From: Aphelocoma coerulescens
Lineage: Eukaryota > Chordata > Aves > Passeriformes > Corvidae
Direction: 5' to 3'
Assembly (NCBI RefSeq): GCF_041296385.1
Contig: NC_091015.1
Coordinates: forward strand, 52,208,345 to 52,272,344
DNA: 64,000 nucleotides
In this document: one piece after another, positions 58,201 to 64,000 of the stretch
Layout: each line of letters opens with the position of its first letter
Numbering within the stretch: the first letter of the stretch is position 1
The notes under the pieces: generated by a model
What the model was told of the DNA's origin: nothing
Database searches by the model: none
The model's input: the letters and a program-made list of their open reading frames with translations, nothing else
Made by a program: the position numbers and the translations under genes

Positions 58201-59630
58201 TGTTAGGTTGATTATGCTATTGGGTGAGAACAGTTGACCTTGCCCTGGTGTTAGACATGTAGCAAAATCAGTGCAAAACAAGGAAAAACTACAACTGCAG
58301 TTTGTGATGTTGTTGTTGGGAGGCAGGTTTAACCTTTTAAACTAGTATGGGAAGTGTGCCTGCTCCCTCTGAACCTACGTGCACACCTACTGAAATTCTA
58401 AGCCTTAATGCTGGCACCAGGAGACACCTCCGATCCCCTTCTCTGTCCCTGTACAGCTCATCCTTGATACAGCCACAAGCTGAGGTGTCCCAGCTCCTGC
58501 TGCCTCAGGCACTGGCTGGGGAGCCTACTGCAGGTACCATATGACATGGTTCCCTTCCAAGAACCTCCTTTTTGTCTAAAAGACAACCAAATCTCAACTG
58601 CTCTAACATGTAAAGGTTTAGTGAAAGAAAACAAATCCTGTGTCAGAAGCATGAGGGGCAGACAGATAGTCTGATACACTGAAGGAAAATTACCCAGGTA
58701 TTTTCCTCAAAATATGAAGCCATCACTGAGTGAAAAATTTTATGTTACCTGTGATAAATGAATTTAAAGATGTTTTTCCTTTAGGAGGAAGAAACACTGT
58801 TCATTGTCTTGCCATTTTCAAATGGATCTTTTTTATAAATCAACATTAAGATGCTGTGAGTGTGTATTTTGTCACTGAGTTACAGATTTGTGTTCTGATA
58901 AAAGGAGAGCACTGTAGAAAATAAAAAAAATGTCAAGTTAGCTCATGCTGAGCTTGTACAATGGTTTTCTTGTATTTCATAGAAGCTAAAATAAAACAAT
59001 GAATAAGAAAGTGTGCTCACGTAAAATGCTACTGGTGTTTGGCTGACTGGGGTTGCTCCTTTTGGTTTTGATGAAATCCAGAGGCACTAATACATGTGTG
59101 TTTACCAGACTTGCTGTAGATAAAAGAGTCTGTCAGACTCAGCGTGGAGAGGATTCTTGGACTGCAACAAAGACGATGACCATGCTTCCCATGACTTTAC
59201 TATGGCCAGGTTTTTACTCTTGGGCTCCTGGTATGGCAAACAATCATGGAGAAATTCTCCAGGAAACTTTAGTTCCTTTTATTGTCAGACAAACAGGGTG
59301 CATCATGTAGGTTCATTTTAATCAAACCTACAACATTTAGAAGAAATCTGTACTAGTTAATGCTTGTGTTACTATTTAACATGAATTAACTTTTACTTGA
59401 CCTTTTCTATAATATTTATCCCCAGATCTGCCATTGAGAAGCTGGGAGTGGAGGCATTTGAGGCTGTGTACAGCTGTCTCAAGCAAGCGAGACAGCAGAA
59501 TGCCAGTGAGGAGGAGATCAGGAGGTGTTTGGAGCAACTGGTGTCTAGAGCAAGTGATTGCTTTGAAGTGGATCAGCTGCTGTACTTCGAGGAACAGCTA
59601 CAGGCTTCAGAGCCACATCTTCAGCTGTAA
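4200..59630 (+). CDS. NEK11: NEK11, serine/threonine kinase, 3' part of gene (12 spliced coding exons; 5' end outside window)
   Basis: NEK11 is a NIMA-family Ser/Thr kinase. In human cells it acts in the G2/M DNA-damage checkpoint, where CHK1 activates it and it promotes CDC25A degradation (established knowledge). Exons seen: 4200-4264, 4730-4856, 11822-11971, 12052-12130, 12631-12716, 16408-16527, 18132-18225, 19085-19220, 35197-35321, 40653-40713, 46096-46192, 59426-59630. Every junction is GT-AG and the phases join without a stop. Numbering the first full residue as 1, the product has the HRD loop (4-6), DFG (23-25), TGTP..SPE (41-50), the subdomain XI Arg123, a charged coiled coil (about 170-235), an acidic run (about 300-315) and a conserved C-terminal block (381-438). 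The order matches human NEK11 throughout, but the tail is about 45 residues shorter, mainly in the linker. The N-lobe exons and promoter are upstream of the window. Identification rests on recalled human sequence. Confidence 0.95.
4265..4729 (+). other. NEK11 short intron (465 bp)
   Basis: It has a GTGAGA donor and a TATTTTTAG acceptor. It contains a CR1 3' fragment at about 4441-4561, roughly a quarter of its length. Nothing else is recognised. Confidence 0.9.
4441..4561 (+). repeat. CR1 LINE 3'-end fragment inside short NEK11 intron
   Basis: Phrases such as GGCTTGGCTGGACCTACACC, CTGAGCAGCC, TTGCTTTGAGCTAGGGGTTTG and ACCTTGTGAAGCC follow, in order, the 3' region of avian CR1 (sense orientation). 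They end in the degraded CTTCAAATTCACATTGTTCTGTGAT tail. Divergence is high, so the copy is old. Confidence 0.75.
4730..4856 (+). CDS. NEK11: NEK11 coding exon b: DFG motif and activation segment
   Basis: Two bases complete Gly22. The exon then encodes the metal-binding DFG, the activation loop and [10 protein letters not shown], the NEK-type P+1 loop and APE-equivalent, and runs to KSDIW. It sits between TATTTTTAG and GTGAGT. The last codon is split after TG, and the next exon supplies the third base of Trp64. The residue three after DFG is Cys28, where I recall Arg in human; otherwise agreement with human NEK11 is very close. Confidence 0.95.
6585..6700 (-). repeat. MIR-like ancient SINE remnant
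   Basis: TTATTGTCCCCATTTAACAG, followed by GGGCCAAAAC and then GATTAAGTCCTTGGGCCACT and GTGCAGGAAGT, resembles in order the antisense MIR core. That core reads CCCCATTTTACAG, GGGGAAACTG, TTAAGTGACTTGCCCAAGGTCAC, ACAGGAAGT. An unrelated stretch of about 35 bases interrupts the match. The assignment is by eye and needs a profile search. Confidence 0.5.
6722..7590 (-). mobile_element. CR1 LINE, 5'-truncated, degenerate reverse transcriptase end and 3' UTR
   Basis: On the + strand it opens with CATAGAATGGTTGGGGTTGG and GATCATCTTGTTCCAACCCC, the reverse complement of the CR1 3' end. The minus strand of about 7550-7090 encodes broken CR1 ORF2 C-terminal protein: blocks such as [32 protein letters not shown] and LLDEKVDM. 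The blocks are in different frames, so there are frameshifts. The element is dead: there is no ORF1, most of ORF2 is missing and stops are present. It lies in the NEK11 intron in antisense orientation. Confidence 0.92.
7855..7891. repeat. 14-bp minisatellite, 2.6 copies
   Basis: The unit AACTGGCTTTTCAA is present at 7855-7868 and 7869-7882, with a partial third copy to 7891. The copies are identical, so the expansion is recent or conserved. Confidence 0.9.
11551..11583. repeat. Interrupted TA-rich simple repeat
   Basis: AATATATATATATGAGATTATATATATTTATA is a low-complexity repeat about 240 bases before a NEK11 exon, with no other signal. Confidence 0.8.
11822..11971 (+). CDS. NEK11: NEK11 coding exon c: kinase subdomains IX-X
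   Basis: One base completes Trp64. The exon encodes [16 protein letters not shown] and the segment ending [13 protein letters not shown], then LNAVLC. It corresponds to the alpha-F and alpha-G region of the kinase C-lobe, with the invariant Asp just upstream in KSDIW. The acceptor is TTCTTCAAG and the donor is GTATGT. The final AG forms Ser114 with the first base of the next exon. Human NEK11 shares the unusual [10 protein letters not shown] stretch, which makes the paralogue assignment firm. Confidence 0.96.
11972..12051 (+). other. NEK11 very short intron (80 bp)
   Basis: It has a GTATGT donor and an acceptor tract TTTTGGTTTTTAATGTTTCAG. At 80 bases it is near the practical minimum for a vertebrate intron. 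No other element is present. Confidence 0.93.
12052..12130 (+). CDS. NEK11: NEK11 coding exon d: kinase subdomain XI, CHK1-site equivalent
   Basis: The exon encodes [20 protein letters not shown] and DEQLK, the end of the kinase domain. Arg123 in LRP is the conserved subdomain XI arginine. Ser121 (codon 12071-12073) lines up with human Ser273, the reported CHK1 phosphorylation site that activates NEK11. That register follows from exact co-linearity from the HRD loop onward. The exon ends on a whole codon before GTATGT. Confidence 0.95.
12131..12630 (+). other. NEK11 intron (500 bp)
   Basis: It runs from a GTATGT donor to a TACTTCCTTGCAG acceptor. I recognise no repeat or other feature inside. 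Confidence 0.9.
12631..12716 (+). CDS. NEK11: NEK11 coding exon e: post-kinase linker
   Basis: It encodes [20 protein letters not shown] and ends APSFGA plus two bases of Val169. It matches the human segment after the kinase domain in length and in the pattern T-x-x-DK-x-L, but residue identity is clearly lower than in the kinase exons. The acceptor is CCTTGCAG and the donor is GTAAGT at 12717. Confidence 0.88.
12717..16407 (+). other. NEK11 intron (3691 bp)
   Basis: It contains a two-copy 14-base tandem repeat (13125-13152) and a short TA run (14084-14099). The last part, roughly 15880-16160, is non-repetitive and AT-rich. The splice sites are GTAAGT and CAATTTCAG. No other gene or element is recognised. 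Confidence 0.85.
13125..13152. repeat. Two-copy 14-bp tandem repeat
   Basis: The unit TGTACACTTAAACT occurs at 13125-13138 and again at 13139-13152, identical. It is intronic with no further signal. Confidence 0.9.
16408..16527 (+). CDS. NEK11: NEK11 coding exon f: basic coiled-coil start
   Basis: It completes Val169 and encodes [18 protein letters not shown], followed by [20 protein letters not shown]. It is a strongly charged, helix-forming segment and the first half of the NEK11 coiled coil. The [16 protein letters not shown] block is essentially identical to human, so it is under strong constraint. The acceptor is TTTCAG. The donor GTAAGT starts at 16528 after AA of the split Lys209 codon. 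Confidence 0.96.
16528..18131 (+). other. NEK11 intron (1604 bp)
   Basis: It runs from a GTAAGT donor to a TGTATTTACAG acceptor. A perfect short palindrome lies at 17746-17766. No repeat family or gene is recognised. Confidence 0.88.
18132..18225 (+). CDS. NEK11: NEK11 coding exon g: coiled coil, RSRNFQQL motif
   Basis: It completes Lys209 and encodes [20 protein letters not shown], then [11 protein letters not shown] (210-240). This continues the charged helix of the preceding exon and ends it. The human protein has the same EEKYx[15 protein letters not shown] framework. The exon ends exactly on a codon before GTAAGT at 18226. Confidence 0.95.
18226..19084 (+). other. NEK11 intron (859 bp)
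   Basis: It contains a near-perfect two-copy tandem repeat of about 24 bases (18466-18513). The acceptor (CATTTGACTAAG) has a weak pyrimidine tract. Nothing else is recognised. Confidence 0.85.
18466..18513. repeat. Two-copy tandem repeat of about 24 bp
   Basis: CTTAAGTTACCGTTTCTTAA (18466 on) is repeated as CTTAAGTTACCCTTTCTTAA from 18492, with one substitution in the shared part. It is a local duplication in an intron. Confidence 0.85.
19085..19220 (+). CDS. NEK11: NEK11 coding exon h: rapidly evolving linker
   Basis: It encodes 45 residues (241-285) starting [18 protein letters not shown] and ending [11 protein letters not shown], then one base of Glu286. It is rich in Ser, Thr and Glu, likely disordered, and shows little identity to the human linker, which is about 28 residues longer. 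The support is phase: it joins the whole-codon end of exon g to the two-base start of exon i with no stop, and it has a good GTAAGA donor. The acceptor is weak, so the precise start is less sure than for other exons. Another in-frame exon could exist in the following 16 kb intron. Confidence 0.75.
23832..23869. repeat. (TG)n / (TA)n simple repeat
   Basis: TTTGTGTGTGTGTTG is followed by AAAAAATATATATATGTATATATC. Low complexity, intronic. Confidence 0.8.
24215..24241. repeat. C-rich simple sequence
   Basis: CACACCCTCCCCCCCCCACACCCCCAC is strongly strand-asymmetric (all pyrimidine plus A) within an AT-rich intron. Confidence 0.85.
30301..30754 (-). mobile_element. CR1 LINE fragment, old, antisense
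   Basis: Read on the + strand it follows the antisense CR1 3' region: ATAATTTAGGGCGGAAGGAA, CAGTCTAGTCCAATCCCCTA, TCAGGTTGTTCAGGGATGTC, TTTTGAACACCTCCAAGG, then TCTTGTCCTATCACTACTCA, CTCTGTGAAGAGACTGG and CTTCTCAGGGCTGAAGGG. All diagnostic phrases are in the right order with about 25% visible divergence. It contains no usable coding sequence. Confidence 0.85.
33781..33809. repeat. (GTTT)n microsatellite
   Basis: TTGTTTGTTTGCTTGTTTGTTTGTTTTTT has about six GTTT-type units with one interruption. It is intronic. Confidence 0.9.
34874..34938 (+). repeat. CR1 LINE 3'-terminal fragment
   Basis: CTGGCCCTGCTTTGACTAAA, TGATCCCATAAAGTCACTTC and CAACCTGATTTATTGTATGG match the last 65 bases of CR1 in sense orientation. 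It lies about 260 bases before a NEK11 exon. Confidence 0.7.
35197..35321 (+). CDS. NEK11: NEK11 coding exon i: IPEDP and acidic stretch
   Basis: Two bases complete Glu286. The exon encodes [20 protein letters not shown], followed by [12 protein letters not shown] and a short tail ending KTNHQ (287-327). The IPEDP..AEEYY..F block and the following acidic run are shared with human NEK11. It sits between CTTTAG and a GTATAT donor and ends on a whole codon. The acidic run makes this segment strongly negative, in contrast to the basic coiled coil upstream. Confidence 0.93.
35322..40652 (+). other. NEK11 intron (5331 bp)
   Basis: It runs from GTATAT to TTTGTTCACAG. I find no recognisable transposon, RNA gene or further exon. 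Short open frames on both strands (for example 38473-38802, minus strand) lack known motifs. Confidence 0.8.
40653..40713 (+). CDS. NEK11: NEK11 coding exon j: DSDMEAM micro-segment
   Basis: It encodes the 20 residues [20 protein letters not shown] (328-347) plus one base of Gly348. Human NEK11 has the corresponding DSDIEA..LE..L segment after its acidic region. Acceptor GTTCACAG, donor GTAAGG. The one-base overhang joins the two-base start of the 46096 exon. At 61 bases it is the shortest coding exon here. Confidence 0.9.
40714..46095 (+). other. NEK11 intron (5382 bp)
   Basis: It contains an imperfect 20-base inverted repeat with about 97 bases between the arms (44659-44795) and a duplicated TA microsatellite (45567-45611). 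A slightly GC-richer patch with several CpGs lies at about 41277-41450. The splice sites are GTAAGG and TGATTTGTAG. No gene is seen. Confidence 0.8.
45567..45611. repeat. Duplicated TA microsatellite block
   Basis: The block TGTTTATATATATATATATATTC occurs twice in direct succession (about 45568-45589 and 45590-45611). The whole block, not just the dinucleotide, has therefore been duplicated. Confidence 0.85.
46096..46192 (+). CDS. NEK11: NEK11 coding exon k: [17 protein letters not shown]
   Basis: Two bases (GC) complete Gly348. The exon then encodes [20 protein letters not shown] and [11 protein letters not shown], plus two bases of Glu380 (349-380). Human NEK11 has the matching SPGPP-FNSVMA-TKMKRMRE segment. 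It is easy to miss because the reading frame is short, but both phases fit: one base from the 40713 exon, and one base (A) supplied by the last exon to make GAA. Acceptor TTTGTAG, donor GTAAGT. Confidence 0.9.
54290..54420 (-). repeat. MIR-like ancient SINE remnant
   Basis: CTAGCAGATCTCAAAGGGTC followed by AAAGATTTGAACCCAGAGCC and a T-rich tail resembles the antisense MIR pattern. There, AGATCTCAAAG...TTTA precedes the core and GGATTCGAACCCAGG marks the B-box region. The match is by eye and partial; the middle is eroded. Confidence 0.4.
56384..56870 (-). mobile_element. Solo LTR of an endogenous retrovirus, antisense to NEK11
   Basis: The element is 487 bases, bounded by TGTCAG and its exact inverse CTGACA. 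Reading the minus strand, there is a TATA box (TTTATAAG, + strand 56523-56530), then after about 65 bases a poly(A) signal AATAAA (+ strand 56454-56459), then about 70 bases of U5 ending in CA. This TATA-poly(A)-CA layout is that of a retroviral LTR, probably ERVK-like by size. No gag, pol or env is visible on either side and no matching target duplication is seen, so it is a solo or eroded copy. Confidence 0.75.
59426..59630 (+). CDS. NEK11: NEK11 last coding exon l: conserved C-terminal block and stop
   Basis: One base completes Glu380. The exon then encodes 67 residues (381-447) ending EPHLQL and the TAA at 59628-59630. The segment from SAIEKLG through [14 protein letters not shown] and [17 protein letters not shown] is nearly the same in human NEK11 and looks like two or three short helices. 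The last nine residues differ. The acceptor is TATTTATCCCCAG. I know of no assigned function for this block. Confidence 0.96.
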
Positions 59631-60074
59631 CAGTGTGTCAGCAGCAGCTGGAAATGGCACAGAGGGGGAAGGGGCCTCCTTCAGGCCAGCAGGCAAGTAC
59701 AGGCAGTGTTTGGGGGACACTGCTGAAGGTAAGGTAGTACCTAAGCATGTGCGTAAGCACCATTTGAGAGTCCACACAGCAGTGAGAAGTGGGTAAATAT
59801 GGCACGGATTGCAGGCGCAGGAAGAACAGATGTTTGTGACAGGGGAGGGGAGGATTCACAGTTACCAGAGTCCCCTTTTTCTACCGCTTAAAACATAAGG
59901 AGGGGTGTTCTGGGCCGTGTCTGGATGCCAGTTCACACTCAGAGCATCACTGGCAAAGCTGCCTCTGATGGAATGATGCAGGATTAGACTCCAGCTGCTG
60001 TTGATTTCTGTGCTAACTGGTCCTCATGATATTTAAACCCATAATTTTTGTAATTTGGCAGATTTACCCTTAAA

Positions 60075-60094
60075 CATATATATATATATATATT
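60075..60094. repeat. (TA)n microsatellite in 3' UTR
   Basis: CATATATATATATATATATT has nine TA units and lies within the probable NEK11 3' UTR. Confidence 0.9.
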
Positions 60095-60331
60095 AATGGC
60101 CACTCATCCCCTATTTGCCTTATTATTGATTATTCAAAAGGGGTGCATTTAATCTGTTTAAATTTCAAAGGAAGTGTGGAAATACATACATATGTGCATA
60201 TTTATATACATATATGCATGCTCACATGCACAGAGATAGGTGTGTATATTCATAATGGCAGAAGTATGTCTGGTTGCACACTGTACCTGTAGAAAGAGTT
60301 TTGGATTAAATTCATCCTTCAAAAATGGAAA

Positions 60332-60337
60332 AATAAA
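60332..60337 (+). promoter_or_regulatory. Candidate NEK11 poly(A) signal AATAAA
   Basis: It is the first canonical hexamer after the stop codon, 702 bases downstream, and is followed within 10 bases by a T-rich stretch (TGATTTTTTTCCTG). An alternative hexamer is at 60675-60680. Confidence 0.55.
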
Positions 60338-60718
60338 CTGATTTTTTTCCTGCCTTGCACATTGTTACCGTTAATGTTCTTTTCTAGTGTTTATGCTCCC
60401 TTCTTCATATGCATCCCACTCCTGCTGATTTCAGCTGTATATCAGGCTCTGATTATATACCTGATGTTTCCCTTCCACCTCTTCCTTCCTTATTTTGCAT
60501 TCTGAGATTCTTCCTCCATCTGTGCATATGACTAAAGGTTAACAAACTCATACAATTGGTAAAGGAATCTAAAATGAATTGTAGACCAAATGTATTTTAG
60601 GCATTAAGCCATTCATAATCCTTATGCTTTCTGCTTTTCCACCACAACTCTTAAACGACTTGGGGACTGTGTTAAATAAATTAAAAGAAATTCATATTAT
60701 GAATATTAAAAAAAAAAA

Positions 60719-62032
60719 TTATATTTGACCTGAGATGAGTTATTTACAGTGAAGTTGTCATAGGTTAGCAAGCATAATCCCAGAACGGATGTCCTTGCTA
60801 AGGGGTGCTTACAGCTTCCCCCCATGACCTGATAGAACCTATCAGTGGCCAGTTTGAATATGGACAATTCTTTAAGCCACTTAAAGTTGTGACCGCCTCT
60901 GTGATCCACACTTAAGAATAGACAAACTCCCCCCTCAGCTCTCTCTCATTTCCAGTTCTGGCACAGGTGGCTGCAGGCCCCGTGCGGGGGTCAGTGGGCC
61001 CGGCCAGGCCCTGCTTGGGCCAGGCCGGGCCGGGCCACGGCCAGCCTGGAGCCATGGGCCTGTTCCAGCCGGGGAACCGCCCCCCACTGCCTTGCCGTGG
61101 GCAGCCGGAGCGGCTTGGCTCTCCCCCCTCTCCGCTGTGATAACAAAAATTCCAGCTGCAAGGCCGAGGTGAGATTAACCCTTTTAGTGCTGTGAAGAGC
61201 TGAAAACCTGAGGGAAGAGAGAGAGGAGATGCTTAAAGCTGAAATTCTGTTGTGAAGCTCTGATATATCAGAGTATCCCACTGTAATTTCATGAAGATAT
61301 GGGGGGTGGAGTGTTCAACTCGTAAGCAATAGGCAGATGCTGCCGCAGCTGTAATTTCATGAGAAGTTTGGACAGGGGGAGATGGAAGTGATGAGGACTT
61401 TTGCTCCAAATGGGAAAGGAGAAAACCTCAGTTCCTAGAGATGCTCCCAGAGAGAGTCCTAAAGATGACGATGAGGAGGATCCTTTGCTCCCAGGGAAGG
61501 TGGAGGGCCTCTGTTCTTAGAGATGAAATGCTCCCAGAGATGAGAACTTTTGTTTCTGAACGGCTCAACCTTAAAATTGTACCCCAAAAATTTCAAAAGT
61601 GGACCCTTGAAAGCAGTTGCGGGAAAAGCTGCAAGTCGGGGGAAGGGACTCACATGCGAGCAGAGAGACTCCACTTCCTAAATGGACTGAACAAAGTTAT
61701 TTGGAAGTGGGCGGCTGTCTCGTTGTGATAATGTTTTCATAGCATGAGCAAGAAGAGACTTCTCTTTCAAATGGACTGAACAAGGTTATTATGGAAGTGA
61801 TAAACAGACTGAACATCTTAAGGGTTGTCTTTTTACATTGTCAGTGGGAGAAGGGAGGAAGGTGGGGGGAGGAGGAGAGTTCTGAAGGTATGGTATATTT
61901 TTTTTTCCCTCTTTTAGGTCTGTTAATAAACTTCTTTATATTCTTTCAAGTTTGGTGCCTGCTTTGCATTTCTCCTAATTCTTATCTCACAGAAGATAAA
62001 CAGTAATGAGTATTTTGGACCAAACCACTACA
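60719..62032 (+). mobile_element. Solo LTR, ERVL-like, passerine type
   Basis: The element is about 1.3 kb. Its 3' end carries AATAAA at 61925-61930, followed by a U5-like TTTGGTGCCTGCTTTGC and the terminal ACCAAACCACTACA (CA at 62031-62032). The 5' end starts near 60719, where TTATATTTGACCTGAG looks like an eroded TGTAGTGGTTTGACC terminus; this is recollection of passerine LTRs, not a search. A very GC-rich core (about 60970-61080) stands out from the AT-rich surroundings. No gag, pol or env sequence flanks it, and the target duplication is not visible. Open frames inside (for example 61441-61728) have no recognisable coding content. Confidence 0.72.
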
Positions 62033-64000
62033 GAAGTGTACCAGTATTTATGGTCAATTAAGCAGTTCTACTGATCCATCTTTATGATGTGTGTTAAGAG
62101 ACTCAAAGCAAAAGGCAGGTAGAGTCATCTAAATCTATTCTAGCAGCAGCATAAGCTGAGGAAGCGAAGGGCATGCCCAGCTACAGATGATGTGGCACTA
62201 TACTTCCAGCCCAAAGTAGTAAGAGATTCTGGTATGTTTCAGCTTTTTCTAGCTTGAGCTTTTATTTAGAGTACATGTTACAAGCCAGAGACTAAAATCC
62301 ACTATGGTGTTCACTGAGGTAGGGAAACATATTTGTTTGTCAGGTTTCAGTCTCTTCCTTATTATTTCTTCTTGACCTACACTTCCCATCCTTCTCAATG
62401 TTGTGTATGAGTACCTGATTAGATATTTTTGGCACAAAACTGAAGACCATTTTAAAACGGAAGTGCTGAAGTCCAAGATACAGGAGGAGTGCTTGAATGT
62501 TGCAGGGACTATAAAGTCCAAAAGCAAACAATGAGTAACTGACACAGTGAGAATAATATCAGAAGAAGGTAATCTTCACTCCTTCATTTACCTCTGCTCC
62601 AGTTCAAGGTGATTTATCACAAAAACTTCAAAAACAGCCTCAGTAAGCAGTCAATTCCTTTTTTATTAGTGACAAAGACTACTTCAGGCTTTTTTCCATG
62701 CAGCTCGCAAGAAAAAATACCTGGGTAAGAATGGGTCAGGCTCCTTCAGTCAGTCAAGGACTCGGAAGATCATTAAAGGGAAACCTTTAAAACCTGAAAA
62801 ACATGATTTAGTCACTCAGATTGACTTCAGGGAAGTGGTTGCTCTCTGATGAGCAGTATTTTCTTTCATTTGTTGCACAGGAAAAAAGAACTCACAGTGC
62901 CTTTTAGGCTTACTTAGTTGCTTTCTGCTCTCTGCAGGGAATCACCTTCAAGGCACATGAGGATCTGGAGGTTACTGGTTTACTGCTTATATGCTTTAAA
63001 CCATAATGTTTTGTTTTGTGGTTTTTTTTAAATGAATCATACCACAGTTAGCCAATGTAGTATACATGTCAAACACAGCAGGAAATTTTTGTCTTTGAGC
63101 TGTAGTAAAAGCACAGAAATACATCCCATGGATTTGACAGAAATTTTTACGTCACTGTTTAACTTGCAAAATCCCATTGCTGGTGGTCATTAGTAGAAAT
63201 CTAAAAGGATGGAGGAAGATGTTGGTATTGTGGATCTTCATTATTAAAAAAGCAACAGAACTGCTGGAAGTAAATGTGAGGAAATAAACGTAAAGGCATT
63301 AATAGATCTTCATAAAAAGTCCCATTTAACCTACAGATTTGTACCAAAAGCTTTGCAAGCATGAGGCAACCTTGCTGCTTTTTTTATTGATTCTCTTAAA
63401 AATGCTACAAGATGAATTGCTTGATGAAGAGATTCTGAAAACAAAGGAAGTGGGGTGAGTATTTTTTTAATGCTTTGAGGCCTTAAACCTGGTATAAAGG
63501 TGCTTGAACTATAAAGGGAAAAACAACATCTGAGTTTTCTGATAAGAAGTGTAACTGTCAGTTTCTTGTTGACAGCTGGTGACAGCTGGATTAGGAGGTA
63601 GACCAATTCTATTTTTCACAGCAAACAAAAAGGAAATCCTTTCTTAGAGGTGATTGTTCTACCAGAGAATTTCTAGAAAGCATCAGAATCCCCTCTTTGT
63701 AAGGTGAATTAAAGGCTTCCAGTGCCTGAAAATCTTGCCTGCAGGAAAGGACCTTTCTTCCTCCAGGACCTGGCTTTGTGACTGCTGCCTTGTGATGATC
63801 AGCTCTGAGGTGCTCTCACAGCCAAACCACAAATCTGCAGCTGGCACAGCAGGAGCTCACCCCTGACTGCTGCTGGATCTCCAGCTCCACATATAACCAG
63901 AGCAATGGAGCATCAAGAAGATACACGGGTGGAAAAAAAAGGTAGGAGGCAGCAAAGTGGCCAAATGGATAATGCAAAGGCTGACCTTTCATCTTTGCTC
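62033..64000. other. Intergenic sequence downstream of NEK11
   Basis: It is AT-rich with short open frames only. I recognise no exon, RNA gene, transposon or regulatory motif, and the next gene is not reached. Confidence 0.7.

Larger units (their letters stand above)
46193..59425 (+). other. NEK11 last intron (13233 bp)
   Basis: It contains a MIR-like remnant (about 54290-54420) and an antisense solo LTR (56384-56870) with a unique-looking flank from about 56190. It also has a spaced 16-base direct repeat (47953-47968 and 48149-48164). The splice sites are GTAAGT and TTTATCCCCAG. The remainder, including the ORF-like stretches at 51595-51982 and 55756-56197, shows nothing I can assign. Confidence 0.8.
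59631..60360 (+). other. NEK11 3' UTR (inferred extent)
   Basis: No open frame continues after the TAA. The sequence carries a TA repeat (60075-60094) and an ATAC/ATAT-rich stretch near 60183-60220. The first AATAAA downstream of the stop is at 60332-60337, so cleavage near 60350-60360 is the simplest reading. A second AATAAA at 60675-60680 could give a longer form. Confidence 0.6.

Noticed and set aside
59434..59796. 120-codon frame overlapping the last exon
   Set aside because: It is the +1 shadow of the NEK11 terminal exon; the human-like protein is in the other frame and stops at 59630.
61441..61728. 95-codon frame in the downstream LTR
   Set aside because: It lies wholly inside a solo LTR, which carries no retroviral coding region, and has no recognisable domain.
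1..64000. tRNA, rRNA, snRNA genes, CRISPR array, operon or bacterial-type system
   Set aside because: No cloverleaf with A/B boxes, no regular spacer-repeat array, and gene structure is spliced eukaryotic throughout.

Overview
The window is vertebrate nuclear DNA, almost certainly from a bird and probably a songbird. It is AT-rich, with GT-AG introns of up to 16 kb. CR1 LINE pieces are the main LINE repeat, mammalian-type young SINEs are absent, and there are two retroviral-type solo LTRs, one ending in the ...CCACTACA typical of passerine LTRs. The species call is inference from repeat type and protein similarity.

The window holds one gene that I can support: the 3' part of NEK11 (NIMA-related kinase 11) on the + strand. 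Twelve coding exons lie between 4200 and 59630. They run from the catalytic-loop HRD motif to the stop codon, with canonical GT-AG splice sites and matching reading phase at every junction. Together they encode 447 complete residues, corresponding to about human residue 153 to the C-terminus by my recollection of the human protein. The promoter, start codon and kinase N-lobe exons lie upstream of base 1; I found no earlier exon in 1-4199.

Layout: 1-4199 is upstream intron. 4200-12716 holds the kinase C-lobe exons and the start of the tail. 16408-18225 holds the basic coiled-coil exons. 19085-19220 and 35197-35321 hold the poorly conserved and acidic linker, separated by a 16 kb intron. 40653-40713, 46096-46192 and 59426-59630 hold the conserved C-terminal region. 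The 3' UTR probably ends near 60350, and a 1.3 kb ERVL-like solo LTR (about 60719-62032) follows. From 62033 to 64000 I see no gene.

Other supported features are five CR1 fragments, two ancient MIR-like SINE remnants, an antisense solo LTR in the last intron, and several simple repeats, minisatellites and palindromes. I saw no RNA gene, no CRISPR array, and no second protein-coding gene. The long open frames elsewhere are chance or repeat-derived. I found no new biological system. The points most worth a second look are the strongly conserved C-terminal block of NEK11, the regulatory potential of the two LTRs, and a MIR-derived exon-like segment.
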